This document shows, piece by piece, positions 7,853 through 15,577 of a stretch of 64,000 bases of DNA. The notes under the pieces were generated by a model that was given only the letters and a program-made list of their open reading frames with translations, made no database searches and had not been told where the DNA came from. Every line of letters begins with the position of its first letter. Position 1 is the first letter of the stretch. The DNA is taken from assembly GCA_934446065.1 (NCBI GenBank), contig CAKSDP010000001.1, positions 1 to 64,000 of the forward strand, in the 5' to 3' direction. This DNA is from an uncultured Eubacteriales bacterium (GTDB taxonomy: Bacteria; Bacillota; Clostridia; Oscillospirales; CAG-272). The position numbers and the translations under genes were made by a program.

Positions 7853-7915
7853 GTTAGCAGGGGCTAACCAAAGCCCGCTGCTTAAAATTATCAACATCAG
7901 TTAGCATATGCTAAC
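7853..7915 (+). promoter_or_regulatory. Paired operators GTTAGC-N4-GCTAAC
   Basis: Two perfect inverted repeats, 7853-7868 and 7900-7915, start 47 bases apart and lie immediately downstream of the -10. The same 16-bp motif occurs twice behind the promoter at 9312-9341. Position and palindromy suggest a repressor, most likely a metal-responsive dimer of DtxR/Fur type given the genes controlled. The sequence does not match the classical DtxR or Fur boxes exactly. Confidence 0.65.
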
Positions 7916-7940
7916 CAAACGATTTACAGGGGAGATGAAT

Positions 7941-8219
7941 ATGAGCGTAGTAATCGTCGGAGGAAACGAATGTATGGTGAGGCAGTACAAGGATCTGTGC
8001 AGTGAATATAAGTGCAGAGCCAAGGTGTATCCTAAAATGACAAACGGTCTGAAGGATATAGGGGTTCCGGATCTGCTTGTGCTGTTCACGAATACCGTGT
8101 CCCATAAGATGATAAGGTGTGCGCTCAGCGAGGTTAAGGGACGCAACATCAAGATCGCTCGCTCGCACCAAAGCTCAATGGCGGCGCTCCGCGGGATCCT
8201 CGAGGAGCACACTGTATAA
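7941..8219 (+). CDS. DUF2325 family protein
   Basis: 92 residues from the ATG at 7941, with AGGGGAG seven bases upstream. It opens with MSVVIVGGNECM, a Rossmann-like strand-Gly-Gly-turn, followed by a helix with RQYKDLC. The middle reads DLLVLFTNTVSHKM and the end carries a SHQSSMAAL motif, all matching the DUF2325 pattern I know. Function is not established. The operon partners (DUF3793 and a flavodoxin) and the operator pair in front suggest a role in adaptation to iron or metal limitation. It is the first gene of the operon; DUF3793 follows 11 bases after its stop. Confidence 0.75.
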   Translation: MSVVIVGGNECMVRQYKDLCSEYKCRAKVYPKMTNGLKDIGVPDLLVLFTNTVSHKMIRCALSEVKGRNIKIARSHQSSMAALRGILEEHTV

Positions 8220-8230
8220 AGGGGAAGGCT

Positions 8231-8782
8231 ATGTCCGAAGAGATCATGCTAAGGCACTGCTCGCCGACGCTTGCGGGGCTTAAGACTGGGAATATCATTA
8301 CGTGCGGCTACAAAAGTGCATCGCAGATGCGCGACAGCGTGCGCCGCTGGAACTGCATTCTCGGCAAAAAAGGACTGCGCGTCGTGCCGCTCAGGTACAG
8401 GGACGGGCGTGCGCTGATCTACATATACCGCGTGTCGCGGCTGATGCGTGACCTCAACGACGCAGGTGCAAAGGCGATCCTCGGCAGGTGCGGCTACTTG
8501 GAAAAGTCTCCGGAGAGATGCATAACGCGCCTTGCGGAAAAGCTCGGGCAGGACGGCGAGTTCCCGCACGAGATCGGACTGTTCATCGGCTATCCACCGG
8601 AGGATGTGCGCGGATTTATGGAAAACCGTGCCGACGGGTGCAAATGCGTAGGCTGTTGGAAGGTGTACGGAGATGCCGCAGCGGCGGAAAAGACGTTCGC
8701 AAAGTATAAAAAGTGTACCGACGTATATCTGAAGCAGCACAAAAAAGGTAAGTCAGTCGAACAGCTCACAGTAGCTGGTTGA
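8231..8782 (+). CDS. DUF3793 family protein
   Basis: 183 residues. The N-terminal motif LRHCSPTLAGLKTGNI is the hallmark of DUF3793. Several conserved Cys follow (CGY near 26, then CNIL, GRCGY, CKCVGCW). The C-terminal Cys cluster looks able to bind metal, but this is inference. The start ATG has GGGGAAGGC before it. It sits between DUF2325 and a flavodoxin in one transcription unit; DUF3793 genes are often seen beside flavodoxins in Clostridia. Biochemical role unknown. The protein is soluble, with no signal peptide. Confidence 0.8.
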   Translation: MSEEIMLRHCSPTLAGLKTGNIITCGYKSASQMRDSVRRWNCILGKKGLRVVPLRYRDGRALIYIYRVSRLMRDLNDAGAKAILGRCGYLEKSPERCITRLAEKLGQDGEFPHEIGLFIGYPPEDVRGFMENRADGCKCVGCWKVYGDAAAAEKTFAKYKKCTDVYLKQHKKGKSVEQLTVAG

Positions 8783-8827
8783 TATAAATTTCATATGTGC
8801 ACAGACGGTGCACGGAAAGGTATAAGA

Positions 8828-9250
8828 ATGAGCAAGATAGCAGTAGTATATTGGAGCGGAACGGGCAACACCAAGGCGATGGCTGAGGCTGTTGCGGAGG
8901 GGATCTCCTCCAAGGGAGCCGAGGCGGTGCTCTTCACCGCGTCCGAGTTTGACGCAGGAATGATGGATTCGTTTGACGCAGTAGCGTTCGGCTGCCCCTC
9001 GATGGGCTCCGAGGAGCTGGAGGAGAGCGAGTTTCTGCCGATGTTCACCGAGTGTGAGGCGAAGCTCTCGGGTAAGAAGATCGCGCTGTTCGGTTCCTAC
9101 GGCTGGGGCGACGGCGAGTGGATGCGCACATGGGAGGAGACCTGTGTCGGAGACGGCGCTGTAATGGCGTGCGACTTTGTTATCTGCAACGAAGCTCCCG
9201 ATGATGATGCCGTAAGTGCCTGCAAGGTTCTCGGCGAGGCGCTTGTCTGA
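8828..9250 (+). CDS. Short-chain flavodoxin
   Basis: 140 residues, starting at the ATG at 8828 (GAAAGG upstream). The FMN phosphate-binding loop is SGTGNTKAMA (residues ~10-19). The FMN-stacking regions are GCPSMGSEELE (~58-68) and GSYGWGDGEWM (~88-98), which has the usual Gly-Trp-Gly-Asp. The length is typical of short-chain flavodoxins. Flavodoxins replace ferredoxin as low-potential electron carriers when iron is scarce, which supports reading the GTTAGC operators as iron- or metal-responsive. Last gene of the operon; a terminator follows 5 bases after the stop. Confidence 0.92.
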   Translation: MSKIAVVYWSGTGNTKAMAEAVAEGISSKGAEAVLFTASEFDAGMMDSFDAVAFGCPSMGSEELEESEFLPMFTECEAKLSGKKIALFGSYGWGDGEWMRTWEETCVGDGAVMACDFVICNEAPDDDAVSACKVLGEALV

Positions 9251-9255
9251 TAATA

Positions 9256-9289
9256 AAATCGGGTACGCGGAAGCGTACCCGATTTTTTT
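9256..9289 (+). terminator. Rho-independent terminator after the flavodoxin gene
   Basis: A 13-bp perfect stem (9256-9268 with 9273-9285), a GGAA tetraloop and then a T run. Confidence 0.95.
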
Positions 9290-9311
9290 GCGGGAATTTT
9301 GGCGTTTTGTG

Positions 9312-9341
9312 TTGACAAGCGCGTGGGGGCAGTGCTATACT
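9312..9341 (+). promoter_or_regulatory. Promoter of the HMA-ABC transporter operon
   Basis: TTGACA (9312-9317), 18-base spacer, TATACT (9336-9341). A second TATAAT lies at 9344-9349. The first operator starts ten bases after the -10. Confidence 0.75.
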
Positions 9342-9351
9342 TCTATAATGG

Positions 9352-9401
9352 GTTAGCTAAGTCTAACCGAAATTCAAGCCGCGCGGTTAGCGGGAGCTAA
9401 C
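9352..9401 (+). promoter_or_regulatory. Paired GTTAGC-type operators, second set
   Basis: 9352-9367 (GTTAGC-N4-TCTAAC, one mismatch) and 9386-9401 (GTTAGC-N4-GCTAAC, perfect) start 34 bases apart. The first can also be read as GGTTAG-N6-CTAACC. Layout and sequence parallel the pair at 7853-7915, so one regulator probably controls both operons. Confidence 0.65.
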
Positions 9402-9434
9402 CTGAATGTGGCAACAATCACAGGAGGGAAGAGC

Positions 9435-9692
9435 ATGGTAAAGCTGACACTTGAAGTTGACGGGATGGCGTGCGGAATGTGCGAATCCCATGTAAACGAC
9501 ACGGTGAGAAAGAATTTTAAGGTCAAGAAGGTGACTTCGTCTCACTCCAAAGGGATAACGGAGATCATCGCCGAGGAGCCGATAGACAAGGAGGCTCTCA
9601 CCCACGCGATCGGCGAGACGGGCTATACGGTGAAGTCGGTGAAATGCGAGCCGTATGAGCGGCACGGATTTTCGCTGTTTCACAAGGGATAA
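9435..9692 (+). CDS. Heavy-metal-associated (HMA) domain protein, CopZ-like
   Basis: 85 residues from the ATG at 9435; CAGGAGGG just upstream decides the start. The metal site is GMACGMCESH near residues 11-20, the MxCxxC loop of the HMA ferredoxin-like fold. The ending YERHGFSLFHKG extends the standard 68-70-residue domain and has two His. HMA proteins carry soft metals such as Cu(I) to a partner. Here it is the first gene of a unit with an ABC ATPase and an FtsX permease, behind the GTTAGC operators, so it may deliver metal to, or sense metal for, that transporter (inference). Confidence 0.88.
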   Translation: MVKLTLEVDGMACGMCESHVNDTVRKNFKVKKVTSSHSKGITEIIAEEPIDKEALTHAIGETGYTVKSVKCEPYERHGFSLFHKG

Positions 9693-9721
9693 CTATATTT
9701 TACACCGAAAGGAAATGACCG

Positions 9722-10423
9722 ATGGCTATTGTAGAATTTAAGGATGTCAGTCGTGTGTATGTCAGCGGCGATCACGAGCTGCGTGCGCTCGACGGAGTGA
9801 ATTTTTCGCTCGACGAAGGAAAGTTCGTCGTGATCCTCGGACCGAGCGGCGCGGGAAAGAGTACGCTTCTCAACCTGCTCGGAGGGCTTGACAGCCCGAC
9901 CGACGGAAAAATATTTGTCTGCGGCAAGGATATATCTACCCTGACCGGAAACGAGCTTGCGGATTACAGAGCGTCAACGGTGGGATTTGTGTTCCAGTTC
10001 TATAACCTGATCCCCACGCTGACAGTGCTTGAGAATGTCTCGCTCGTCCGCGAGATCGCTCCGGATGCGCTTGATCCGAAAACCATGCTCGCTGAGGTCG
10101 GACTTTCCGATCACCTGAAGAATTTCCCGGCGGAGCTGTCCGGCGGCGAGCAGCAGCGCGTGTCGATCGCCCGCGCACTTGCGAAGAATCCGAAGATCCT
10201 TCTCTGCGACGAGCCGACCGGCGCGCTTGACTCCGAGACCGGTGTCCTCGTGCTGAAGCTGCTTCTGTCGATGGCGCGCAACTACGGCAAGACCATCGTG
10301 ATCGTTACGCACAATCAGAATATCGCAAAAATGGCGGACGTCGTGATCCGCGTTAAAAACGGAAAAATAAAATCGTGCGAGGAACAGGCAGATCCTATGA
10401 GCGCGGACGAAGTGGAGTGGTGA
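9722..10423 (+). CDS. ABC transporter ATP-binding protein, MacB/LolD type
   Basis: 233 residues. Walker A is GPSGAGKSTL (~38-47), the Q loop lies in VFQFYNLIP, the signature is LSGGEQQR, Walker B is ILLCDEPTGALD and the H loop is IVTHN. The VFQFYNL and DEPTGALD patterns are typical of ATPases that pair with FtsX-fold permeases. These power mechanotransmission rather than classical import. The neighbour downstream is the matching permease, with only one base between the stop and its ATG. Expected at the cytoplasmic face of the membrane. Confidence 0.93.
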   Translation: MAIVEFKDVSRVYVSGDHELRALDGVNFSLDEGKFVVILGPSGAGKSTLLNLLGGLDSPTDGKIFVCGKDISTLTGNELADYRASTVGFVFQFYNLIPTLTVLENVSLVREIAPDALDPKTMLAEVGLSDHLKNFPAELSGGEQQRVSIARALAKNPKILLCDEPTGALDSETGVLVLKLLLSMARNYGKTIVIVTHNQNIAKMADVVIRVKNGKIKSCEEQADPMSADEVEW

Positions 10424-10424
10424 T

Positions 10425-12695
10425 ATGCTGCGGCGCAAACTTTTTCGTACCGCATGGAGCTATAAATCCCAGTTTATCTCCATGGTGATAATGATCGCGA
10501 TCGGTGTCGGCATATTCCTCGGATTCAATATCGAGTGGAAAAGTATAGAGTACGACACCACGAAATTCTTCGACGAGACGCTTTACGCGGATTACAGGCT
10601 TTATTCGTCCACCGGATTTTCCGAGGATGATATAGAGCGCGTGAAGGACATCCCCGGCGTTGACGCCGCGACGCGTTTCTTTGCCGTGAGCGTTGACGTT
10701 AAGGATACAAAGAAATCACTTGCGCTCAACGTGTCCGAGGACTACAACGTCTCGGTGTTCCATCTTATGGACGGCAAGGAGTATGACCGGTCGTCCGACG
10801 GAGTCTGGCTGTCCGACCGCTTTGCGGAAGAAAACGGCTACAAGATCGGCGATACGCTGACTCTTACATACAAGAGCATCGAGATGAAGCTCGAGATAGT
10901 CGGACTCATAAAGAGCGGCGAGAACATGATCTGCACCGGCGACTCAAATCAGCTCATGCCCGATTTTTCGAGCTACGGATTCGCCTACGTTACGCCTGAT
11001 ACGCTCAGAGAAGCGCTCGGCGCGGACTTCTATCCGCAGATAAACCTGATCTCATCCACGGAAAAGGCTGAGCTTGAGGATGAGGTGAAAGATGCGCTTG
11101 GCCGCACGATCCTCGTGTCCCCGAAGGATGATCATATGTCATACGCGGGAGCCAAGAGCGAGACCGAGGAGGGCGAGACCATGGGCTCGATACTCCCCGT
11201 CCTGTTCCTCGCCATTGCGATACTGACGATGGTCACAACGATGCACCGTATCGCGGCAAACGAAAAGACGCAGATCTGCACGCTGAAAGCGCTCGGCTTC
11301 AGAGACCGCCGTATTCTTGCGCACTATACGTCATACGGCCTTGTCATCGGACTTATCGGCACAGGCTTCGGCATAATCCTCGGGTATTTGGTCGCTGAGT
11401 TTATCATGAATCCCGGCGGCGCAATGGGCACGTATTTCGACCTTCCGGAATGGAAGCTCGTGATGCCGTCGTTCTGTATTCCCGTGATGGTGCTCACGCT
11501 TCTGTTCCTGACGCTCATCAGCTACCTCTCCGTGAAGCGGATGCTGCACGGCACTGCGGCTGACGCGCTGCGTCCGTATGTGCCGCGCCCGATGAAAAAG
11601 GGACTTCTTGAGCGGCTTCCGCTGTGGGAGCACCTCGGATTCGGCACGCGCTGGAATATCCGCGATGTCATGCGGCATAAATCGCGTTCCGCAATGACTC
11701 TCGTCGGAATCCTCGGCTGCATGATACTGCTTGTCGGCGGTCTCGGAATGAAAGACACGATGAGCAATTTTATGACGATTCTCGATGACGACGTCAGCAA
11801 CTATACAAACAAGATAAACCTTGCGGAGAACATCGGAAACGATGAAGCGAGAGAACTTTGCGACAGCGTTTCCGGCGATTTTGAGGCGTCCGAGGCTATA
11901 AGCCTTGACGGCGAGACGGTGACGCTTGAGGTGCACAGCACCGACAACGAGAAATTCCGCTTCATCGACAGCGACGGCAATATAATGAAGCTCGGCGACG
12001 ACGGCGTATACCTTTGCCTGCGTCTTGCCGATACCGCCGAAGTAGGCGACACGATCGAGTTTTCGCCTTACGGCAGCGATGAGACGTACAAGGTGAAGGT
12101 TGCGGGATATTTCCGCTCCATGCTCACCAAGAGCATTGTTATGACGTCCGATTTCGCAGATGCCGAGGGTATAGATTACAAGATCACGTCCATCTATACC
12201 GACGAAGAGAAGAGCGATATTCCGTCCTCCTCAGCCATTGCGGGCGTGCAGGAGGAACAGGCGATAATCGACTCCTACGATACCTTCATGGATCTTATGA
12301 ATATGATGGTCGCGGTGCTCGTGGTGGCGGCGGCGATCCTCGGAGCTGTCGTGCTCTACAACCTCGGAGTCATGAGCTATATCGAGCGCAGCCGTGAGCT
12401 TGCGACGCTGAAGGTGCTCGGTTACAGAGATCGCCGTATCGCGCGGCTGCTCATAAGCCAAAATGTATGGATGACGGTGATCGGAGTCGCGCTCGGTCTG
12501 CCAGCCGGTATCGGTACGCTGAATGTGCTTGTCGCAGCGCTTGCGTCCGAGTATGAGCTTAAGGTCGTGCTCGGTGTGCTGACGTATTCGGTGAGTATGA
12601 CGCTGACATTCGGCGTGTCACTGCTCGTCGGATGGGCGGTAGCTCGCAAGAACAGAAAGATCGACATGGTAGAGGCGCTGAAGTTCGCTGAGTAA
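10425..12695 (+). CDS. ABC transporter permease with two FtsX domains
   Basis: 756 residues. An N-terminal helix at ~15-36 is followed by a large extracytoplasmic domain (to ~250). A first FtsX-type block then begins (LFLAIAILTMVTT, with LKALGFRDRRI just after the helix). A second helix and a second extracytoplasmic domain (~450-620) follow, then a second FtsX block with LKVLGYRDRRI. The repeated LKxLGxRDRRI elements show two FtsX units in one chain, as in the long Firmicute family. It pairs with the upstream ATPase. The substrate is unknown: similar systems handle peptides, antibiotics or signalling. The HMA gene and shared operators hint at metal-related stress. Confidence 0.9.
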   Translation: MLRRKLFRTAWSYKSQFISMVIMIAIGVGIFLGFNIEWKSIEYDTTKFFDETLYADYRLYSSTGFSEDDIERVKDIPGVDAATRFFAVSVDVKDTKKSLALNVSEDYNVSVFHLMDGKEYDRSSDGVWLSDRFAEENGYKIGDTLTLTYKSIEMKLEIVGLIKSGENMICTGDSNQLMPDFSSYGFAYVTPDTLREALGADFYPQINLISSTEKAELEDEVKDALGRTILVSPKDDHMSYAGAKSETEEGETMGSILPVLFLAIAILTMVTTMHRIAANEKTQICTLKALGFRDRRILAHYTSYGLVIGLIGTGFGIILGYLVAEFIMNPGGAMGTYFDLPEWKLVMPSFCIPVMVLTLLFLTLISYLSVKRMLHGTAADALRPYVPRPMKKGLLERLPLWEHLGFGTRWNIRDVMRHKSRSAMTLVGILGCMILLVGGLGMKDTMSNFMTILDDDVSNYTNKINLAENIGNDEARELCDSVSGDFEASEAISLDGETVTLEVHSTDNEKFRFIDSDGNIMKLGDDGVYLCLRLADTAEVGDTIEFSPYGSDETYKVKVAGYFRSMLTKSIVMTSDFADAEGIDYKITSIYTDEEKSDIPSSSAIAGVQEEQAIIDSYDTFMDLMNMMVAVLVVAAAILGAVVLYNLGVMSYIERSRELATLKVLGYRDRRIARLLISQNVWMTVIGVALGLPAGIGTLNVLVAALASEYELKVVLGVLTYSVSMTLTFGVSLLVGWAVARKNRKIDMVEALKFAE

Positions 12696-12704
12696 GCCAT
12701 AAAT

Positions 12705-12739
12705 AAAAAATAACATCCGGACTCGGAGGTTATTTTTTT
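12705..12739 (+). terminator. Terminator after the FtsX permease
   Basis: An A-rich left arm, a hairpin with one mismatch in the stem (around 12711-12733) and a run of seven T. Confidence 0.75.
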
Positions 12740-12785
12740 GTTGAAAATTCATGTAAGCAGCAGATTTTCTGCAACTGCATAACAA

Positions 12786-12826
12786 TTACAGGCACACGAC
12801 TAACGAAAACACTCGTGCGCCTGTAA
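12786..12826 (-). terminator. Probable terminator after the MATE gene
   Basis: A 14-bp stem (12786-12799 with 12813-12826) with one G-T pair lies 11 bases after the minus-strand stop. The T run after it is weak, so it may need help or act as an mRNA end stabiliser. Confidence 0.55.
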
Positions 12827-12837
12827 CTCCTTGTATA

Positions 12838-14169
12838 TCACATATATCCGTACTTTTTGCGTTTGCCGAAAAGAAAAGCAAGCGATACTGCGAACGCGCA
12901 GATCTCGGATACGGTCATTGCGATCCAAATTCCGTCAACGTCGAGGATGAGCGGCAGTATCAGCACCGTCGAGGTCTGGAAAACGAGCGTTCGGAGAAAC
13001 GAGATCGCGGCGGAAACCGCACCGTTGTTCAGCGCCGTAAAGAAAGATGACAGGAAAATGTTTATGCCCGAAAGCAGGAACGCGAACGAGAAGATCCTGA
13101 ATGCGTGAACCGTCAGAGCGTGAAGCCCGGCGTCATATCCGACGAATATTTTCGCAAGTATTCCCGCGCAGAGGAACGCGAGTGCGGAGAGCAGGATCCC
13201 GCTGCCGCCCATCAGCGTCAGGCTCTTCTTCAGCATATTGCGAAGCTCCGACGTGTTCCCGGCGCCGTAGTGGAATCCGACGATCGGGGCGCAGCCGATC
13301 GAGTATCCGATGAATATTGCGATAAATATAAACTGTACGTACATCAGCACGCCGTAGGCGGACAGTCCGTCCTCACCGAGGTATTTCAGCAGCTGAAAGT
13401 TGTAGATCATGCTTACGATGGAGGAGGATACGCTGCTCATAAGCTCCGACGAGCCGTTCCCGCACGCCTTCAGCATCGGGACAAGCTCGATTTTTGTTAT
13501 GGTCAGGTGAAGCCTGCTGTCGTTCGGGCGGAGGAAATACACGAGCGGCAAAACGCCTCCGACCGTCTGACTGAGTCCGGTGGCGATTGCCGCACCGGCG
13601 ACCCCCCAGCCGAATACACCGACGAACAGCCAGTCAAGAATCATGTTCGTAAATCCGGCGGCGAGCGTTGCGGCAAGACCGAGCCTCGGCTTTTCCGCCG
13701 CGATCATGAGACTTTGGAACACGTTCTGCAGCATGAACGTTATCGTGAATCCGGTGACGATCCTGCCATACAGAACGCAGTCGCCGATCATCTCCTCAGT
13801 TGCACCGAGAAAATACGATACGGGGCGCATGAATACTACGCCGATAAGCGACAGGACCGCGCCCATCGCAAGGGTGAGGTAGATCAGCATGGAGAAATAG
13901 CGGTTCGCCTCGTCCTCCTTGCCCTCACCAAGGGATTTTGAAACGAGCGCCGTGCCGCCCGTGCCTATCATAAATCCCATTCCGCCGAGTATCATTATGA
14001 ACGGCATCACAAGATTTATTGCGGCAAACGGGGTTTTTCCTGCGTAGTTTGAGACGAAAAATCCGTCCACGACACCGTAGATCGAGGTGAACACCATCAT
14101 CGCGATCGACGGAAGTGTAAAGCGGAGCAGATTTGAATATGTGAAGTGGTCAGAGAGCTTGATTTTCAT
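12838..14169 (-). CDS. MATE family multidrug efflux transporter
   Basis: 443 residues from the ATG at 14169 with about 12 hydrophobic helices. MATE features include the N-terminal LRFTLPSIAMMVFTSIYGVVDGFFVS, where VDGFFVS matches the conserved first helix, and two homologous six-helix halves. Drug/Na+ or drug/H+ antiport across the cytoplasmic membrane is expected; the substrate cannot be read. Its ATG overlaps the stop of the upstream marR gene (ATGA), so translation is coupled. The regulator probably controls its own expression together with this pump. Start choice: the overlap plus GGAGG ~13 bases upstream. The longer open frame upstream is shadow of marR. Confidence 0.92.
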   Translation of the reverse strand: MKIKLSDHFTYSNLLRFTLPSIAMMVFTSIYGVVDGFFVSNYAGKTPFAAINLVMPFIMILGGMGFMIGTGGTALVSKSLGEGKEDEANRYFSMLIYLTLAMGAVLSLIGVVFMRPVSYFLGATEEMIGDCVLYGRIVTGFTITFMLQNVFQSLMIAAEKPRLGLAATLAAGFTNMILDWLFVGVFGWGVAGAAIATGLSQTVGGVLPLVYFLRPNDSRLHLTITKIELVPMLKACGNGSSELMSSVSSSIVSMIYNFQLLKYLGEDGLSAYGVLMYVQFIFIAIFIGYSIGCAPIVGFHYGAGNTSELRNMLKKSLTLMGGSGILLSALAFLCAGILAKIFVGYDAGLHALTVHAFRIFSFAFLLSGINIFLSSFFTALNNGAVSAAISFLRTLVFQTSTVLILPLILDVDGIWIAMTVSEICAFAVSLAFLFGKRKKYGYM

Positions 14170-14624
14170 AAACTTTGCTGTTCCTCCTTTATTTTTTTGG
14201 ATGCATTCCTCAGAGACGATAGGTATTTCTCTCCGAGAGCGATATATCTTTCGACATCCTCGGGGTCCCACTCGGCGAGGATATCGTTTTCGGCGCGTAT
14301 CAGGCGCGCGGCGGTGCGCATCGCAAACTCACGCCCGTCGTCAGTGAGGTGAACGCTCTTTTCCTTCGCACCGGCAGATTCAAGCGTAAGAATACCGTCC
14401 CGCTCAAGCTTGCGCAGTGCAGAGTTTGCGGTCTGCTTGCTCATTCCGCACAGACTGCGTATTTCCCGAAGCGGGCACGGATCGCCGCAGGAGCAGATCG
14501 TGTACAAAATCTGCATCGCGCTGTCCGAGAGACCGAGCGTGCGCGAGATCTCGTGATATACGGCGTCGGTTTCGCCTATAAGATGGTTGTAGCGGGCAAG
14601 CTCATTTGATGGGCGATTCTTCAT
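14166..14624 (-). CDS. MarR family transcriptional regulator
   Basis: 152 residues. The winged helix-turn-helix spans about 40-110: LSDSAMQILYTI, LREIRSLCGMSKQTANSALRKLERDGIL, then a wing ending in VHLTDDGREFA. Flanking helices form the dimer. MarR proteins usually repress the adjacent efflux gene and themselves until a ligand binds. Here the MATE gene follows with an ATGA overlap, and a perfect 14-bp palindrome lies between the -35 and -10 of the shared promoter, an ideal autorepression site. Confidence 0.93.
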   Translation of the reverse strand: MKNRPSNELARYNHLIGETDAVYHEISRTLGLSDSAMQILYTICSCGDPCPLREIRSLCGMSKQTANSALRKLERDGILTLESAGAKEKSVHLTDDGREFAMRTAARLIRAENDILAEWDPEDVERYIALGEKYLSSLRNASKKIKEEQQSL

Positions 14625-14676
14625 GCGTGTGCCGATCCTTTCGTTGCAGTTGTGCCGTTTTCAGACGCTGATGTAT

Positions 14677-14705
14677 ATTATAGTACGAAATCGTACCAAT
14701 GTCAA
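14677..14705 (-). promoter_or_regulatory. Consensus promoter with embedded palindrome for marR-MATE
   Basis: Minus strand TTGACA (14700-14705), 17-base spacer, TATAAT (14677-14682), a perfect match to consensus. The spacer holds GTACGAAATCGTAC (14683-14696, plus strand), a perfect inverted repeat directly against the -10. It is the likely operator of the MarR protein encoded downstream. Confidence 0.85.
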
Positions 14706-14706
14706 C

Positions 14707-14746
14707 AGAAAAAATCGGGATCGGTGAGAAAACATTACCGATCCCG
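14707..14746 (-). terminator. Terminator after the azlC-azlD-GNAT operon
   Basis: A 10-bp perfect stem (14716-14725 with 14737-14746) followed on the minus strand by ATTTTTTC. The T run abuts the -35 of the marR promoter. Confidence 0.9.
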
Positions 14747-14770
14747 GAATATTAATTTCGATATTTGCGG

Positions 14771-15265
14771 TTACAGCGTTTTTTGGTAAAAATCAACGCT
14801 TAGAAGCTGCCCGAATTTCACCCCGACATCCGTGAGATGCCCGACATCGTCGAATCCGTGCTTTTTGTGAAATGCAAGGCTTGCCGCGTTGTCGGAGGTT
14901 ATGAGCGATATTATGTTTGCGATTCCGCGCGCACGTGCGGCATCCTCAAGCGCCGTGTACAGCATGGTGCCGACGCCGCGTCCTCCGGTATTGTGCGCAA
15001 GATAGATTGTGAGATCAGCCGTGCGTCTGTATGCCGAGCGCGGGTTGAATGTATCAAGGTAGGCAAATCCGACGACCCCATTGCCATCATCCGCGACGAA
15101 GAACGGGTAAGACTTCGTGATCCGCTTTACGCGTGCGGTGAATCCTTCGGAGGTGGGCGTTTCCTCCTCGAATGTAACGGTCGTGTTCTCTATGTAGTAG
15201 CGGTATATCTCAAGGCAGGCGAGCGTGTCCACCGCGCCGTCGAGCTCACGTATTTTTATTGACAT
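14771..15265 (-). CDS. GNAT N-acetyltransferase, phosphinothricin acetyltransferase-like
   Basis: 164 residues from the ATG at 15265 (AGGAGG upstream; a GTG just before it is less likely). The acetyl-CoA loop is seen in TGGRGVGTMLYTAL (~94-107). The order of elements (IYRYYIENTTVTFEEE at the start, YLDTFNPRSAYRRTADLTIYL in the middle, FHKKHGF near the end) fits the Pat/YncA group, which acetylates phosphinothricin-like or methionine-derivative amines. The natural substrate is unknown. Last gene of an operon with azlCD, 12 bases after azlD; the amino-acid context is consistent with a small amine or amino-acid substrate. Confidence 0.85.
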   Translation of the reverse strand: MSIKIRELDGAVDTLACLEIYRYYIENTTVTFEEETPTSEGFTARVKRITKSYPFFVADDGNGVVGFAYLDTFNPRSAYRRTADLTIYLAHNTGGRGVGTMLYTALEDAARARGIANIISLITSDNAASLAFHKKHGFDDVGHLTDVGVKFGQLLSVDFYQKTL

Positions 15266-15277
15266 CACAGGGCCTCC

Positions 15278-15577
15278 TCAGATGAAAAATCCGCATATGA
15301 AGCTTGCCGCAGCGGCAGCGAGGGCTACCACGATCAGCGGAAGCCGCACATAGGCGAGAACGAGCGCCACCACCGTTCCGGCGATCGCGGTCGCGATGCT
15401 GTCGGTCGAGTAGAATATCGCTGGAATTGTCATTGCGCTGAGAACGGCGTAAGGAATGTAGTACAGAAAGCTTCTGAAAAAGCGTGACTTGATCTTCCGC
15501 TGAAAAAGCGTGAACGGGATCATTCGGATGAGGTACGTGACACCCGCCATAACGGCAATGTATATTACGATGCTCAT
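15278..15577 (-). CDS. azlD: AzlD family branched-chain amino acid export subunit
   Basis: 99 residues, nearly all hydrophobic: helices at ~2-18, 38-55 and 60-98, with the family motif TYLIRMIPFTLF at ~14-25. It works as the small subunit with AzlC in a BrnFE-type exporter of branched-chain amino acids or analogues in the cytoplasmic membrane. Its ATG overlaps the azlC stop (ATGA), indicating translational coupling and a fixed ratio. Length is typical (~100-110). Confidence 0.9.
   Translation of the reverse strand: MSIVIYIAVMAGVTYLIRMIPFTLFQRKIKSRFFRSFLYYIPYAVLSAMTIPAIFYSTDSIATAIAGTVVALVLAYVRLPLIVVALAAAAASFICGFFI

Noticed and set aside
9352..9401. Classical DtxR/IdeR box
   Set aside because: The half-sites resemble GGTTAG/CTAACC, but the central spacer is 4-6 bases rather than the single central base of the known box, so only the general type is proposed.
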